Assembly: GCA_030427385.1 (NCBI GenBank) | Contig: JAUHWR010000002.1 | Span: forward strand, 1-55,987 | Reading direction: 5' to 3' | DNA: 55,987 nucleotides | Origin: Alphaproteobacteria bacterium | GTDB taxonomy: Bacteria > Pseudomonadota > Alphaproteobacteria > Micavibrionales > Micavibrionaceae | Part shown: one piece after another, positions 8,011 through 17,327 of the stretch | Layout of the letters: every line of letters starts with the position of its first letter | How positions within the stretch are numbered: position 1 is the first letter of the stretch | Program-made: the position numbers and the translations under genes | Notes under the pieces: generated by a model | Databases searched by the model: none | What the model saw: only the letters and a program-made list of their open reading frames with translations | Told to the model about the DNA's origin: nothing

Positions 8011-8102
8011 GTGACGCGTCGAAGCCGGCCAGTGAATTTTTATGCCATCGTAAAAGGGCAATAAGGTGTTGCTCTAGTGATAATCAAGAAAAGGAAAATA
8101 CA

Positions 8103-8408
8103 ATGTCAATTATAGCTAATATGAAAAAACAAGAGAATGGAAGTTTTGAAGGAAAACTGAAAACAGCGACCTTGAATTTACATCTCAAATTACAGCCTAT
8201 CGGTGATGCTGAAGCTAACGATAACAAGCCTGATTTCAGAGCCAAAATCGGAAGCTTCGAAGCAGGGGCAGGGTGGAATAAGATTAGCGATAATCAAAAT
8301 CCATATATCTCCGTTCAGATTGATGCGCCGGAATTTCCAAATCCGATTTACGCCAATCTGGTTCAAAAAGACGACCAGTATATTTTGATCTGGTCCCGCC
8401 AAAACTAA
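8103..8408 (+). CDS. DUF736 family protein
   Basis: 101-residue DUF736 protein, recognised by the start (MSIIANMKKQENGSFEGKLK), the central ADFRAKIG-like segment (PDFRAKIGSFEAGAGW) and the closing ISVQIDAPEFPNPIYANLV. The family is very common on alphaproteobacterial plasmids near transfer origins. Its function is not established. AAGGAAAA precedes the ATG. A rho-independent terminator follows at once. Confidence 0.85.
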   Translation: MSIIANMKKQENGSFEGKLKTATLNLHLKLQPIGDAEANDNKPDFRAKIGSFEAGAGWNKISDNQNPYISVQIDAPEFPNPIYANLVQKDDQYILIWSRQN

Positions 8409-8416
8409 CTCAAATT

Positions 8417-8442
8417 AGCCCCTCGCAATGAGGGGCTTTTTC
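8417..8442 (+). terminator. Terminator after DUF736
   Basis: AGCCCCTC (8417-8424) pairs with GAGGGGCT (8430-8437) around a 5-base loop, followed by TTTTTC. It lies 8 bases after the stop codon. Confidence 0.85.
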
Positions 8443-8444
8443 TT

Positions 8445-8746
8445 GTTCGAAATGCGCTCTTATCGGAAATGATGAGGGCGTTTTTTGTGTTTTGAATTTA
8501 CAGCCATGAACAGCCTGAAGACTGGATATGTTGAGAGTGGATAGGACAGCGATTGAATAAGATAGTGGTGTGTTGTTGTTAAGTAATAGGTTAATGCAAG
8601 ATAAAAGATATAAATTAAATTTATATGAATGTCTTGTTATTATTGTATAATTTACACGTTTACAAGTCTTGTAATAAGGTAAAATAAATTGTATAGTAAG
8701 AGAGTGAATTATTGCCTTTTTGGCGAAAAGCGGATGAGAAGAATTG
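8445..8746. other. Probable origin of transfer region
   Basis: This AT-rich, gene-free stretch precedes the relaxase gene, the usual place of oriT. It contains two perfect odd-length palindromes: 19 bp at 8608-8626 (ATATAAATT-A-AATTTATAT) and 15 bp at 8660-8674 (TTACAAG-T-CTTGTAA). These are suitable as relaxosome or repressor sites. I cannot place the nick site with confidence. Confidence 0.5.
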
Positions 8747-10801
8747 ATGTTTTTAGATCGGATCAGTGGTGAGAGTTTTACGGGGGGCGATGGCGTTTCC
8801 CGGCCATTGATCGTGACCAGAGATAGCCCCAGAAAAGCGTTCTTTAAAAAGCTCAACCGTCACGGCGAAGTGAAGTCGGGTGCAAAGAAAATTAAGCGCA
8901 GATCAGGATTGATGCGCGGCAATTCATTTGCAGGTTTGGCGTCGGCGCAGCGCGTGGTCGTGAAAATCAATCCGGTGAAGAACAAGACCAAAGGTGTTGG
9001 ATCGGGCGCAAATTCAGGCGGTCAAAATCTCTATCATCACATTCATTACATCAGCCGAAACAGGGCAGGGGAGGATGGTGAAAAAGCCATCCTGTTTGAT
9101 GCTAAAAATGAGGATTTGGGGCGTCAGGATTTCTTCGAGTTATGCAAAAATGACCGTCATCATTTTCGGATGATACTCTCGCCAGAACGGGGTGATGAGA
9201 TCGAAGATTTCAGAGGCTATGTTCGTGAAGTCATGAAGCGTGTCGAGGGCGATCTCAAAACCAAGATCTCATGGGTGGCGGCAGTTCATTACGATACTGA
9301 TGATGTTCATGCCCATGTCATTATTAGAGGCAAAGATGCCCGCGGTGAGGATTTGGTGATCGGGCGTGATTACATCGCTTTTGGCATTCGCGCCCGCGCG
9401 CAGGAGATTGCAACCGAGTTATTGGGCGAACGTTCAATCGAGGATATTCAAAAAGGATTGGAGAAGGAAGTGGACGCTTTGAGGGTCACTTCTTTAGACC
9501 GCTTCATTGAAAAGCAGGTCGGTGACGATCATGTGGTCGATGTACGCAAAGAAAACAACTTCGGCAAATCAGCGCATTATGAATCTGTTCTGAAAGGGCG
9601 TCTGCGTTATTTGGCCTCAAGCGGTATGGCGGTCGAAAATCCTCCGGGCGTTTATACTTTGAAAGAAGGATATATGGATGTTTTGGGCAGCATTGCCACG
9701 CGCAATGATGTTATTAAAAAGCTGTATGAACGTGTTGAGGGCTTGGATGATCTGGAGGTCTATTCCTTAAAAGCAGGTGAGGGGCAGGTCATTGAAGGGC
9801 GGGTATTGGATAAAGGACCAGCCGATGAGCTGAGTGATAAGAAATACATCGTTGTTGAATCCATATCAGGCGGCAAGCATTACGTGCCTGTGGGCGAAGC
9901 CTTTAACTATGATGAGGTGAATAAGCGCGGTTTGGTAAGGGTGCGTCCATTTGATCATTCTACAGGCAAGGCCGATCACAATATCGCGCTGATCGCAGCC
10001 CAGAATGAGGGTATTTATGATATTGAGAAACACCGTGCCTATATCGTAAAAGAGCAGTCTTACATTGATGGAGACGTTCGCGAGCCTTACTTGCAGTCCC
10101 ATATCAAACGGATTGAGACACTTGTGCAAAATGAAGCTGCTACAGAATTGGGGCAGGGGCGTTATCAAATTCCTGATGATGTGATCGAAAAGGGCAAAGA
10201 TATCTCTGCCAAAATCAATGCACGCGAGAAAAAGCGTTTCTATCCAAAGCTTGATATTCTCTCATCCCATGCGCCGGAAGATATGGTGGATGCGAAAAAG
10301 AAGACCTGGCTGGATAAAGAGCTTTATAAGAGAAGCAAGGGGGATCGCAGTGTTACCGATCAATCTTTAGAAGCATCGCTTCAAAAACGCCAACAATGGC
10401 TCGTTGATAACAAGCTTGCAATGATCCAGTCCAATGGTGAGTTTGCCATGAAGAAATCAGCGATGCGCGATCTCAGCGTTATGGAAGTTCATGAAGAGGG
10501 TAAATTCCTGGCTACAAAAGCCGGCCTCACCTTCAATGATAAAAAAGTATTACCTGAGCAGGCTTATACCTATCTTGGCTATACCGAGCTTGAGACAGGA
10601 AAATGGGCGGTTGCGATGCGCGGGAAAGAATTGCAGATGGCGCGGATTGATAAAGCCCCCGAACTTGAAAAAGGGCAAAAGGTTCAATTTAGCGAAATCG
10701 AACGCGGGCTATTCGAAATGCGCGCCGCCGAACAGCAAAAACAACAAGACAGGCAGCAATCTTCACGCGGGCGTGATGATGATAATGAAATGGAGCTATA
10801 A
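8747..10801 (+). CDS. Conjugative relaxase with DUF3363 region
   Basis: 684-residue DNA relaxase of the type annotated 'relaxase/mobilization nuclease and DUF3363 domain'. It nicks oriT, stays covalently bound to the 5' end and pilots the strand into the transfer channel. Visible motifs are a basic N-terminal tail, YHHIHYISR (around 100), HFRMILSPERGDEI, and the metal-binding triad motif HYDTDDVHAHVIIRG near residues 180-195. The remainder, about 450 residues, is the DUF3363-like part. ATG 8747 was preferred to TTG 8744. The next gene, two bases after the stop, encodes a likely relaxosome accessory protein. Confidence 0.85.
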   Translation: MFLDRISGESFTGGDGVSRPLIVTRDSPRKAFFKKLNRHGEVKSGAKKIKRRSGLMRGNSFAGLASAQRVVVKINPVKNKTKGVGSGANSGGQNLYHHIHYISRNRAGEDGEKAILFDAKNEDLGRQDFFELCKNDRHHFRMILSPERGDEIEDFRGYVREVMKRVEGDLKTKISWVAAVHYDTDDVHAHVIIRGKDARGEDLVIGRDYIAFGIRARAQEIATELLGERSIEDIQKGLEKEVDALRVTSLDRFIEKQVGDDHVVDVRKENNFGKSAHYESVLKGRLRYLASSGMAVENPPGVYTLKEGYMDVLGSIATRNDVIKKLYERVEGLDDLEVYSLKAGEGQVIEGRVLDKGPADELSDKKYIVVESISGGKHYVPVGEAFNYDEVNKRGLVRVRPFDHSTGKADHNIALIAAQNEGIYDIEKHRAYIVKEQSYIDGDVREPYLQSHIKRIETLVQNEAATELGQGRYQIPDDVIEKGKDISAKINAREKKRFYPKLDILSSHAPEDMVDAKKKTWLDKELYKRSKGDRSVTDQSLEASLQKRQQWLVDNKLAMIQSNGEFAMKKSAMRDLSVMEVHEEGKFLATKAGLTFNDKKVLPEQAYTYLGYTELETGKWAVAMRGKELQMARIDKAPELEKGQKVQFSEIERGLFEMRAAEQQKQQDRQQSSRGRDDDNEMEL

Positions 10802-10803
10802 GC

Positions 10804-11223
10804 ATGGCCAAAACCAAACGGGTACAAAAGACAGTCTATTTTGATGCGGAAGTCTGGGAGGCACTGGAAAAGCAGATGAAAGTCTCTCATAATCCCAATG
10901 TCTCTGCGATTGTGAATGATGGTCTTCGTTATGCGATGTTTCCTGAACATCGTAATGACCGTGATGCTGATCTTGTAAAGCTGTATAACCAGTTTTCAGC
11001 GTCTTTGGCGATGCACCGCAAGAAAACAGCGCGTGATCTGGCGTTCATGCAAGAACTGATTTTAAAATTCAGCCATGAGTTTTTTATGCACCATCCTTCC
11101 ATTCCAGAAGACAGTAAAGCTCCGCGAGAAGCGGAGGCCAATGCACGGCTTGATGCCTTCATGGAAAATATTGTGCGCAATATGTCTGAATTAAAGCCCC
11201 TATCGGATCGTGAAGAGGTTTAA
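10804..11223 (+). CDS. Ribbon-helix-helix protein, likely relaxosome accessory
   Basis: 139-residue protein. Its first 45 residues (KRVQKTVYFDAEVWEALEKQ, then NPNVSAIVNDGLRYAM) fit a CopG-like ribbon-helix-helix DNA-binding fold. The rest is helical and charged. Its place directly after the relaxase gene suggests that it binds oriT to help nicking, or represses the operon. This is inference from context. Confidence 0.65.
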   Translation: MAKTKRVQKTVYFDAEVWEALEKQMKVSHNPNVSAIVNDGLRYAMFPEHRNDRDADLVKLYNQFSASLAMHRKKTARDLAFMQELILKFSHEFFMHHPSIPEDSKAPREAEANARLDAFMENIVRNMSELKPLSDREEV

Positions 11224-11226
11224 TTC

Positions 11227-11526
11227 ATGGCATATAGACGCGTTGGCAATGATTTTATGGATGAAGAGGAATATGAATTCCACGCGATCGGCGTGTGGAG
11301 TTTCTGGGTTTTTATCTTAGCAGCGCTCTTTACCGGTTATAATGTTCAGGAGTTTATACCCGATGAGTGGCCAAAATGGGCGCGGTTTGCATCGACCATT
11401 ATTCCGGCAGTCATCGTTGGCGGTATTTTAGGCGCTCTTGGCATCTTCATCCGTATCGCATTTTTCTTTGCGCTCACCTGGGGCGTGATAGGTCTTGTTC
11501 TGTATTGGATTTGGCAGAGTATCTAA
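11227..11526 (+). CDS. Small membrane protein of the mobilization operon
   Basis: 99-residue protein with about three hydrophobic segments (GVWSFWVFILAALFTGY, STIIPAVIVGGILGALGIFI, and IAFFFALTWGVIGLVLYW). It starts 4 bases after the preceding gene and so is probably co-transcribed with the relaxase. No family is recognised. Entry exclusion or coupling to the membrane channel are possibilities only. Confidence 0.6.
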   Translation: MAYRRVGNDFMDEEEYEFHAIGVWSFWVFILAALFTGYNVQEFIPDEWPKWARFASTIIPAVIVGGILGALGIFIRIAFFFALTWGVIGLVLYWIWQSI

Positions 11527-11567
11527 AAAATCTTGAATTATAAGCACTTTCAAGATAATTTAAGAAG

Positions 11568-11609
11568 TTCCCAAAATGGGAATAATAAAGCTTGTTCCCA
11601 AAATGGGAA
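11568..11609. promoter_or_regulatory. Twin HigA operators
   Basis: TTCCCAAAATGGGAA occurs twice, at 11568-11582 and 11595-11609, with a 27-base period. Each has 6-bp inverted arms TTCCCA/TGGGAA around AAA. They lie 30 bases before higB. HigA-type antitoxins bind palindromes of this size to repress their operon, so autoregulation is likely. Confidence 0.75.
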
Positions 11610-11639
11610 TAGTGTATTATTAAAGAAGGTAGCAATGTT

Positions 11640-11933
11640 GTGAGAATAATATCTCGAAAAACACTGAAGGAGTTTTGGGAGAAATATCCTGATAGTGAGG
11701 AGCACTTAAAGGCTTGGTATCAAATTGCAAATGACGCTGAATGGGCGACACCGCAGGATATCAAGGAGCAGTATAGAAATGCTTCGATTTTGAAAGATGG
11801 GCGTGTTGTTTTTAATATTAAAGGAAACACTTACAGATTAGTTGTTTGGATTAATTATGAATTTTACACCATCTATATTCGCTTCGTTGGAACACACGAA
11901 GAATATGATGAAACAGATGTACAAACTGTATAG
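11640..11933 (+). CDS. higB: HigB-family toxin
   Basis: 97-residue HigB toxin (PF09907-type), an mRNA interferase that cuts ribosome-bound mRNA. The pattern SRKTLKEFWEKYPDSEEHLKAW, then VFNIKGNTYRLVVWINY and FYTIYIRFVGTHEEYD, is diagnostic. It starts at GTG 11640 with AAGG ten bases upstream. As in other HigBA modules the toxin gene precedes the antitoxin gene. The two operators upstream fit repression by HigA. Confidence 0.88.
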   Translation: MRIISRKTLKEFWEKYPDSEEHLKAWYQIANDAEWATPQDIKEQYRNASILKDGRVVFNIKGNTYRLVVWINYEFYTIYIRFVGTHEEYDETDVQTV

Positions 11934-11944
11934 GAATAAAAGAA

Positions 11945-12325
11945 ATGAGCATTAAACCGATTAAAAATGAGCAGGATTATGAAGCTGCGCTTGAGCGCAT
12001 TGAAGAGCTGTTCGATGCTAAGCAGAATACGCCTGAAGGTGACGAGCTTGAAGTGCTTATCACTTTGGTGTCAGCTTATGAAGATATTCACTACAAAATT
12101 GATGCCCCAGACCCTATTGAAGCCATCAAACACATTATGGAAGCCAGAGGCTTGGAAAATAAGGATTTGATTGAATTTCTGGGATCAAAAAGTAAGGTTT
12201 CAGAAGTTATGAATAAAAAAAGACGTCTCAGCTTGGCTATGATTAGAACGTTGCATCATTCTCTACATATTCCTGCCTCACTTCTTGTGCGTGAATATGA
12301 GCTTGAAAAAAGCGCTCGCGTCTAG
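11945..12325 (+). CDS. higA: HigA-family antitoxin
   Basis: 126-residue antitoxin. The N-terminal half (PIKNEQDYEAALERIEELFD) is the toxin-neutralising region. The C-terminal half is an HTH (DLIEFLGSKSKVSEVMNKKR then LSLAMIRTLHHSLHIPASLL) that should bind the palindromes at 11568-11609. It starts 11 bases after higB. Its stop codon is one base from the convergent virD4 stop, with no obvious terminator between them. Confidence 0.88.
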   Translation: MSIKPIKNEQDYEAALERIEELFDAKQNTPEGDELEVLITLVSAYEDIHYKIDAPDPIEAIKHIMEARGLENKDLIEFLGSKSKVSEVMNKKRRLSLAMIRTLHHSLHIPASLLVREYELEKSARV

Positions 12326-12326
12326 A

Positions 12327-14141
12327 TTATTTTAGATTTTCTGAAAGCAATGCCAGGACATCTTCATTTTGGTTTTCATTGTCTTCATCAGGGATTGTAT
12401 CTTCAATGCTCTCATCTTTCTTCACAAACATATCCCTCTGATTAGGATCTATAGCTTTTTGCGCCTTTTTTTCTTCTTCGGTAGGAATATTAAATTTTGG
12501 AATATCGTTTTCCATGATGTCCAGTTTCGGCACAATCGGCGCAGCAATCTCGCGCGATTTGAAGTTTTTATCGTTAAAATACTTTAGCTTATCGGCCTTA
12601 ATAGGGGATGAGGATTCCACCAATATAATTTCCTTATTCTCTGGAAAGTCGCGCATTTCGTGTTTTTCGATCAGAGGCCGGCCACGCTGAGAAACATTAT
12701 CCATGGGCGCTTCATAGCGCATGGATTTTTTCTTCGATCTGGACGTCACTTCAACGGTTTGTTGGCCGCAGCTTTCAGAGACATATTGCGCTGTTGCCAG
12801 ATCATTTGTTGCAAAAAACACCTGATGGGCACAGCAAGAGAGAATACCGTTCCGTTTTTCACGGCCATATGTCACATCAAGCCAATTCAAAGACTGCACC
12901 ACTGCCATAACGCGCACATTATAGCCAGCCAGTAGCGTGAATGCGGTTGTCATGGAATCTATACGGCCTAACATATGAAACTCATCGAGCAGCATCAAAA
13001 CCTTGTGCGGTTCATCTTCGCCTGGCTCTTTCATCGAGAGCTTGGTGATGATTTGCTCAAAAAATATGCGGAGCAGGGGCGTAAGCGTCTCAATCTGGCC
13101 TGTTAGAACGCCAACATAGATCGAGAGTTTTTTGCGGCGTAAATCCTCAATTCTAAAATCTGTTTCCGATGTGGCGGCATCAATCAGGGGGTTATCCCAT
13201 AGATTGATGGCCTGATTGAGCGAGGATTTTACACCGGAGCGCTCTTTGGCGGCCTTGTTCGCAAAATTCATGAGGGATTTTTTAACTGTGGATGTAAGCT
13301 CTGGATGGGTCCCGACAATATGGCGGCATACATCGCCCAAATCGGCTTCAGTACCCAAAAGCCTGTTAATCGCCCCGATTGTTGAAGGCATGGCATTGTT
13401 ATTCATCACATAAAGCGCAAGGCCGACAAAGAGAGCGCGGGCTTCAGATGCCCATATCGGATCACTTTTAGGCGGGTCTTGTATCAGGATTTTGGCAATG
13501 ACCTGTAAATCACTGACGCATTGATGCGGGTCTTTGCTTACGGCATCAAGGGGGTTGTAGCGATGTGAGAGGCCATGCTCATCCATTGGCGACCACATAA
13601 AGACATCGTGACCATGCTCTTTTCTGAATCCGGCAGTTTTTCTGTAGTTTTCATGCTTCACATCAAAGCAAATGACTGACCCCGGCCAATTCAAGAGATT
13701 GGGGACGACAATGCCGATACCTTTACCCGATCTGGTAGGTGCCACAACAATACTATGCGTGGGATGATCGCTTATAAGGTAATGGTTTTTAAACTTGCCT
13801 AAGATCATGCCGGTCTTCGCAAAAAGCCGCGCCTTCGTGATTTCTCTTAAACTCGCCCAGTGCGCTTTTCCGAAGATATCCTTACCCTTGAAGGCTGTGT
13901 CAGAAATTTGACCTGCAATGAATATGAGCGCTAACGCAGGGGCGCCAAAGGCTACAAACAGGCGCGACCCTGTTTGCTCGTCAATCTCATTTCCAAATGT
14001 AAGCCAGATGGAGAGAGGATTTGCGTGATCCAAAGGTTGTTTTGAGAGCAGGAAAAACATGAGTGATGCGGCATAGGAATAGAGAATAAGGCCAAAGATC
14101 CCGCCAAAGCCGTATATATATTTCATGTTTGTATCGCTCAT
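12327..14141 (-). CDS. virD4: VirD4/TraG type IV coupling protein
   Basis: 604-residue coupling ATPase that links the relaxosome to the secretion channel in the inner membrane. Two N-terminal membrane segments come first (GLILYSYAASLMFFLL and LFVAFGAPALALIFIAG). Walker A VAPTRSGKG is near residue 135, Walker B LMLLDEFHMLG near 385, and the C-terminal TraG/TraD region has NDLATAQYVSESCGQQTVEV. The tail is acidic, as is common for substrate contact. It overlaps virB11 by 4 bases and is the last gene of the transfer operon. Confidence 0.93.
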   Translation of the reverse strand: MSDTNMKYIYGFGGIFGLILYSYAASLMFFLLSKQPLDHANPLSIWLTFGNEIDEQTGSRLFVAFGAPALALIFIAGQISDTAFKGKDIFGKAHWASLREITKARLFAKTGMILGKFKNHYLISDHPTHSIVVAPTRSGKGIGIVVPNLLNWPGSVICFDVKHENYRKTAGFRKEHGHDVFMWSPMDEHGLSHRYNPLDAVSKDPHQCVSDLQVIAKILIQDPPKSDPIWASEARALFVGLALYVMNNNAMPSTIGAINRLLGTEADLGDVCRHIVGTHPELTSTVKKSLMNFANKAAKERSGVKSSLNQAINLWDNPLIDAATSETDFRIEDLRRKKLSIYVGVLTGQIETLTPLLRIFFEQIITKLSMKEPGEDEPHKVLMLLDEFHMLGRIDSMTTAFTLLAGYNVRVMAVVQSLNWLDVTYGREKRNGILSCCAHQVFFATNDLATAQYVSESCGQQTVEVTSRSKKKSMRYEAPMDNVSQRGRPLIEKHEMRDFPENKEIILVESSSPIKADKLKYFNDKNFKSREIAAPIVPKLDIMENDIPKFNIPTEEEKKAQKAIDPNQRDMFVKKDESIEDTIPDEDNENQNEDVLALLSENLK

Positions 14142-15190
14142 GAACCCCCCGGATACCAGATTTCAGAGATGATGCGCTTGCCGCCAATGCGCTTGAGCTG
14201 AATGACAACATCAATGATCGAGCTGATGTAAGCCATGATCTGGTCATGGGTGAGGCCAAGATTGGCTTGCATTACCATCAAACAGATTTGCTCTAGCGCT
14301 CCATGAGGCGTATCGGCGTGAATTGTGGTAATAGATCCCGGATGACCAGTATTAACAGCCCTAAGAAAACTATAAGCTTCCTTGCCGCGCAACTCACCGA
14401 GCAAAATGCGGTCTGGGCGAAAGCGAAGACTGGCTTCCAATAAATCCTGAATGGTGACTTTGCTTTGTCCTTGATCGCCCTTGGATGCCAGAAGAGAGAC
14501 ATGATTTTTCTGGGGCGGCATGACTTCGGGCGTATCTTCAATAGTCACAATGCGCTCATGCGGCTCAATCTCTTTTAAAATTGCGTTCAAAAGTGTGGTT
14601 TTGCCTGTCGATGTCCCGCCGGAGACAATGATATTTTTCTTGGTGCGAATGGCAGTAGATATAAAGTCCTGATATTCGCCAGCATCAAGATAAGATTGCA
14701 GGGTTTGATTAATGTCGGTTTTGGATGCGCTGCTTTCTTTTAAGCTCTCAAAAGCGCCCATTTCCCGATAATCATTAAGGCTTAAATCCCGCATGACTTG
14801 CTTTCGGATGGAGAGTGCGACGCCAAAACGGGAAACAGGCGGCGTTGCAAACTGAATACGCTCTCCACTTGGAAGAGACGCCGATAATAAAGGCTTATTG
14901 GCGGCAATAGATTGATCGGTGTAATTGGCGACCAAACGGCCCAATCGCCATAGGATATCATTCGTGATGTCTTTATTCTCAATAAGTATCATTTCAGGCT
15001 CACCGGCTTTTTCAATCCAAAGCTCACCTGGTTTATTCACGCAAATCTCAGAAATATCGGGATCATTCAGGTACTTCTCGAACAGCCCCATATATTGTTT
15101 GAGATAAACGCCGGACTGCTCAGATTTTGCGCTATCTTTATGCTCAAAAGATTGATTGGCGGCTTTTACTGGTTTTTTGTGTGAACTCAT
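14138..15190 (-). CDS. virB11: VirB11 secretion ATPase
   Basis: 350-residue hexameric traffic ATPase of the type IV secretion system, peripheral to the inner membrane. An N-terminal domain (DISEICVNKPGELWIEKAG) is followed by Walker A SGGTSTGKTTLLN near residue 195, the Asp box (RIVTIEDTPEV), Walker B (LRFRPDRILLGELRGKEAY) and the His box TGHPGSITTIHAD. ATG 15190 was chosen because it lies 10 bases after the virB10 stop and has AAAGG upstream; the longer in-frame start would overlap virB10. Confidence 0.93.
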   Translation of the reverse strand: MSSHKKPVKAANQSFEHKDSAKSEQSGVYLKQYMGLFEKYLNDPDISEICVNKPGELWIEKAGEPEMILIENKDITNDILWRLGRLVANYTDQSIAANKPLLSASLPSGERIQFATPPVSRFGVALSIRKQVMRDLSLNDYREMGAFESLKESSASKTDINQTLQSYLDAGEYQDFISTAIRTKKNIIVSGGTSTGKTTLLNAILKEIEPHERIVTIEDTPEVMPPQKNHVSLLASKGDQGQSKVTIQDLLEASLRFRPDRILLGELRGKEAYSFLRAVNTGHPGSITTIHADTPHGALEQICLMVMQANLGLTHDQIMAYISSIIDVVIQLKRIGGKRIISEIWYPGGS

Positions 15191-15200
15191 CTGGCGCCTT

Positions 15201-16367
15201 TCAATGTTTTGGGATATTTCCGGCGACTTGCGAGAAATCCAGATCCTTGCCAACAAAGATTTTTATGCGGGCGCCTTGGTGAACATGAACGGTTGGCGGT
15301 ATTCCAATAGAGTTATCAAGGGCGATTTCGGCTGATCTTGAAAAATCTGTGCCTGTATCAAGGGCAACAGTGGCCTGATCGTCATCATCAATGGCATTCA
15401 CGCCAATCTGGAGTGCCCCATCAATGAGTGAGAGAAGTACGGAAGAGCCAAAGCGCTCAAAAAAATGAGTATCAACTTCGCCGGCCAAACCGCTGCGGCC
15501 TAAATCATCCGTGCCGTATGAGCCGATATTGATGCTTACACCGTCATTTCTGATAAGGCGGTTCCAGATCACAAAAACGCGTGATTGCCCGCGAACAAGC
15601 CCTGAGCGATAACGCCCGATTAGCTTTGATCCTTTGGGAATGATAAGGTGAGAGCCATTAAAGGAATAGACATCTTCACTGACAATCGCTCGGACTAGGC
15701 CAGGAAGATCGCTTTGAATGGCCGTTTCTAATATTCCGTCAATCAATGTGCCTTGTGTGACAAGCGTATCAAGATTTTGTAGCTGTGAGGCCGTTGCTAT
15801 TTCAACATCGCTATTCGCATATTGATTGGCAAAGGCGATATTGGGGTCTTGTTCGCCGCCACCAAGAAGTGATCCTGTTCCGCCTTGTGAAGATGAGCCA
15901 CCTGCAAGATTGGCTTGAGCTGAACCGCTGTTATCAAAGATTATTTGAGGGGAGCGTCTGCGCTCTTCCATGCGTTTCTTTTGTTCCCGCGCCAATCGCA
16001 GTGCTTCTTGCTGCATTTGCAGCTCGCGCTGCGCTTCTAACGGATCATATAACTCGCGTTCATCAATAGGCGGGACGAGCTGTTCGAGGGGCACTTCTGC
16101 CTGCTGCTCAATTTCAATATAAGGGCCGGACGGGGTGGGCGTTCTAAACTCGATTTCTTCAGGTGTTGTCAGCTCACGCGGGGCGGATTGTTCCATGCCG
16201 TCCAAGGCGACGAAGATGATTGCGATAACGCCAACAGCCAGAAACGCAAAGATTCCAAATTTAGACGCATTTGAGCCTTGAGCTATGGTCGGAAATTCAC
16301 GATCACCATCCAAGGGTCTTGGCTTAGGGTCTTCATCGAAACTATCAGGCGGGGTTTGATCATTCAT
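15201..16367 (-). CDS. virB10: VirB10 channel protein
   Basis: 388-residue protein that spans from the inner to the outer membrane core of the secretion channel. It has a cytoplasmic N-terminus, one membrane helix (FGIFAFLAVGVIAIIFVAL, about 38-56), a charged and proline-containing periplasmic linker, and the TrbI/VirB10 beta-barrel domain (VSEDVYSFNGSHLIIPKGSK, then LIGRYRSGLVRGQSRVFVIW). It lies between virB9 and virB11 in the classical order. Confidence 0.93.
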   Translation of the reverse strand: MNDQTPPDSFDEDPKPRPLDGDREFPTIAQGSNASKFGIFAFLAVGVIAIIFVALDGMEQSAPRELTTPEEIEFRTPTPSGPYIEIEQQAEVPLEQLVPPIDERELYDPLEAQRELQMQQEALRLAREQKKRMEERRRSPQIIFDNSGSAQANLAGGSSSQGGTGSLLGGGEQDPNIAFANQYANSDVEIATASQLQNLDTLVTQGTLIDGILETAIQSDLPGLVRAIVSEDVYSFNGSHLIIPKGSKLIGRYRSGLVRGQSRVFVIWNRLIRNDGVSINIGSYGTDDLGRSGLAGEVDTHFFERFGSSVLLSLIDGALQIGVNAIDDDDQATVALDTGTDFSRSAEIALDNSIGIPPTVHVHQGARIKIFVGKDLDFSQVAGNIPKH

Positions 16368-16379
16368 ATCATAAAATCC

Positions 16380-17327
16380 TTACTCATTCAGGCTCGTAGT
16401 TTTGGGGCTATCGAAATTGGAAAAGAGCTGCGCTAAAAGGCTTGGCTTTTCTTCTTCAGCTTGAAGGGCGGCAATATCAGGTTTTTGAGAAGGAACAGGC
16501 ACAGAAGCAACATCTACCTCTTTAACCTCTTCTAGTTCTGCTATGGGTTCGGGTTCATAGGATGCCGGTTCAATTTGAGGATAAGCATCATTCCAAATAC
16601 AAGTGGCTGTATCACCGTCTCTAAGCGTGAATTGAGAGCCGACGCCAGAGACAACCAAATATTGACCTTGAAGATTGAAATTAACGAGGCGTTCATTCCC
16701 ATTTTCATCAACACTAAAGACAGCAGGCATTACATCAAAATCTTCAAACTGGAAGTATGTGAAAACGCCATCATCGAATGCGCGGATGGGTCGCAAGCGT
16801 TTTGATCCTGCATAGCTGTAATCAAAATTTAAATCCGAGGCGCTGACATTATCTAGCGGATTGAAATGGGCTTGGGAGACGCTGCCGATAAAGGCCAGCT
16901 CTTTGGCGGCTTCATCGGCGTAATGAAATTTCAGGCGGAATGTTAAGTCCGAAGACCGAGGCGAATAGGCATCTCCTGCAGTTACTTCGAAGGTATAAAT
17001 TCTTTTATCTGTAATAACAGTCATATTGGTTTCGGCATCTTCCTCTAAAGGCTTGATGAACATGATATTGGGCTGGCCGGGCTTCATCACTTGCCACGCT
17101 TGCGTATCACCCAAAGAGATTGTTTGAATGCGCTCTTTTTCCGAAAATTCAATCACCGTTGAATAGCCGTAATGCCCTCTGATCTGGTAAACATCATTTT
17201 CATGATAAGTAACGACTTTTACGCGGGCGTCGGCGCTTGTTGGTCGTGGGTCTTTACCTGCAAGGGCAGGGGATATTGATAGGCATGAAATGAGGCTCAC
17301 GCCTAAAAGCAGTTTTTTAAATGTCAT
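16380..17327 (-). CDS. virB9: VirB9 outer-membrane core component
   Basis: 315-residue periplasmic/outer-membrane protein of the VirB7-9-10 core. A signal peptide ends near SPALAGKDPRP. The N-terminal VirB9/CagX domain (VKVVTYHENDVYQIRGHYGY) and the C-terminal domain (FNFDYSYAG-like segment, then FDDGVFTYFQFEDFDVMPAV) are clear. A Pro/Glu-rich tail follows. It overlaps virB8 by 4 bases. Confidence 0.92.
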   Translation of the reverse strand: MTFKKLLLGVSLISCLSISPALAGKDPRPTSADARVKVVTYHENDVYQIRGHYGYSTVIEFSEKERIQTISLGDTQAWQVMKPGQPNIMFIKPLEEDAETNMTVITDKRIYTFEVTAGDAYSPRSSDLTFRLKFHYADEAAKELAFIGSVSQAHFNPLDNVSASDLNFDYSYAGSKRLRPIRAFDDGVFTYFQFEDFDVMPAVFSVDENGNERLVNFNLQGQYLVVSGVGSQFTLRDGDTATCIWNDAYPQIEPASYEPEPIAELEEVKEVDVASVPVPSQKPDIAALQAEEEKPSLLAQLFSNFDSPKTTSLNE

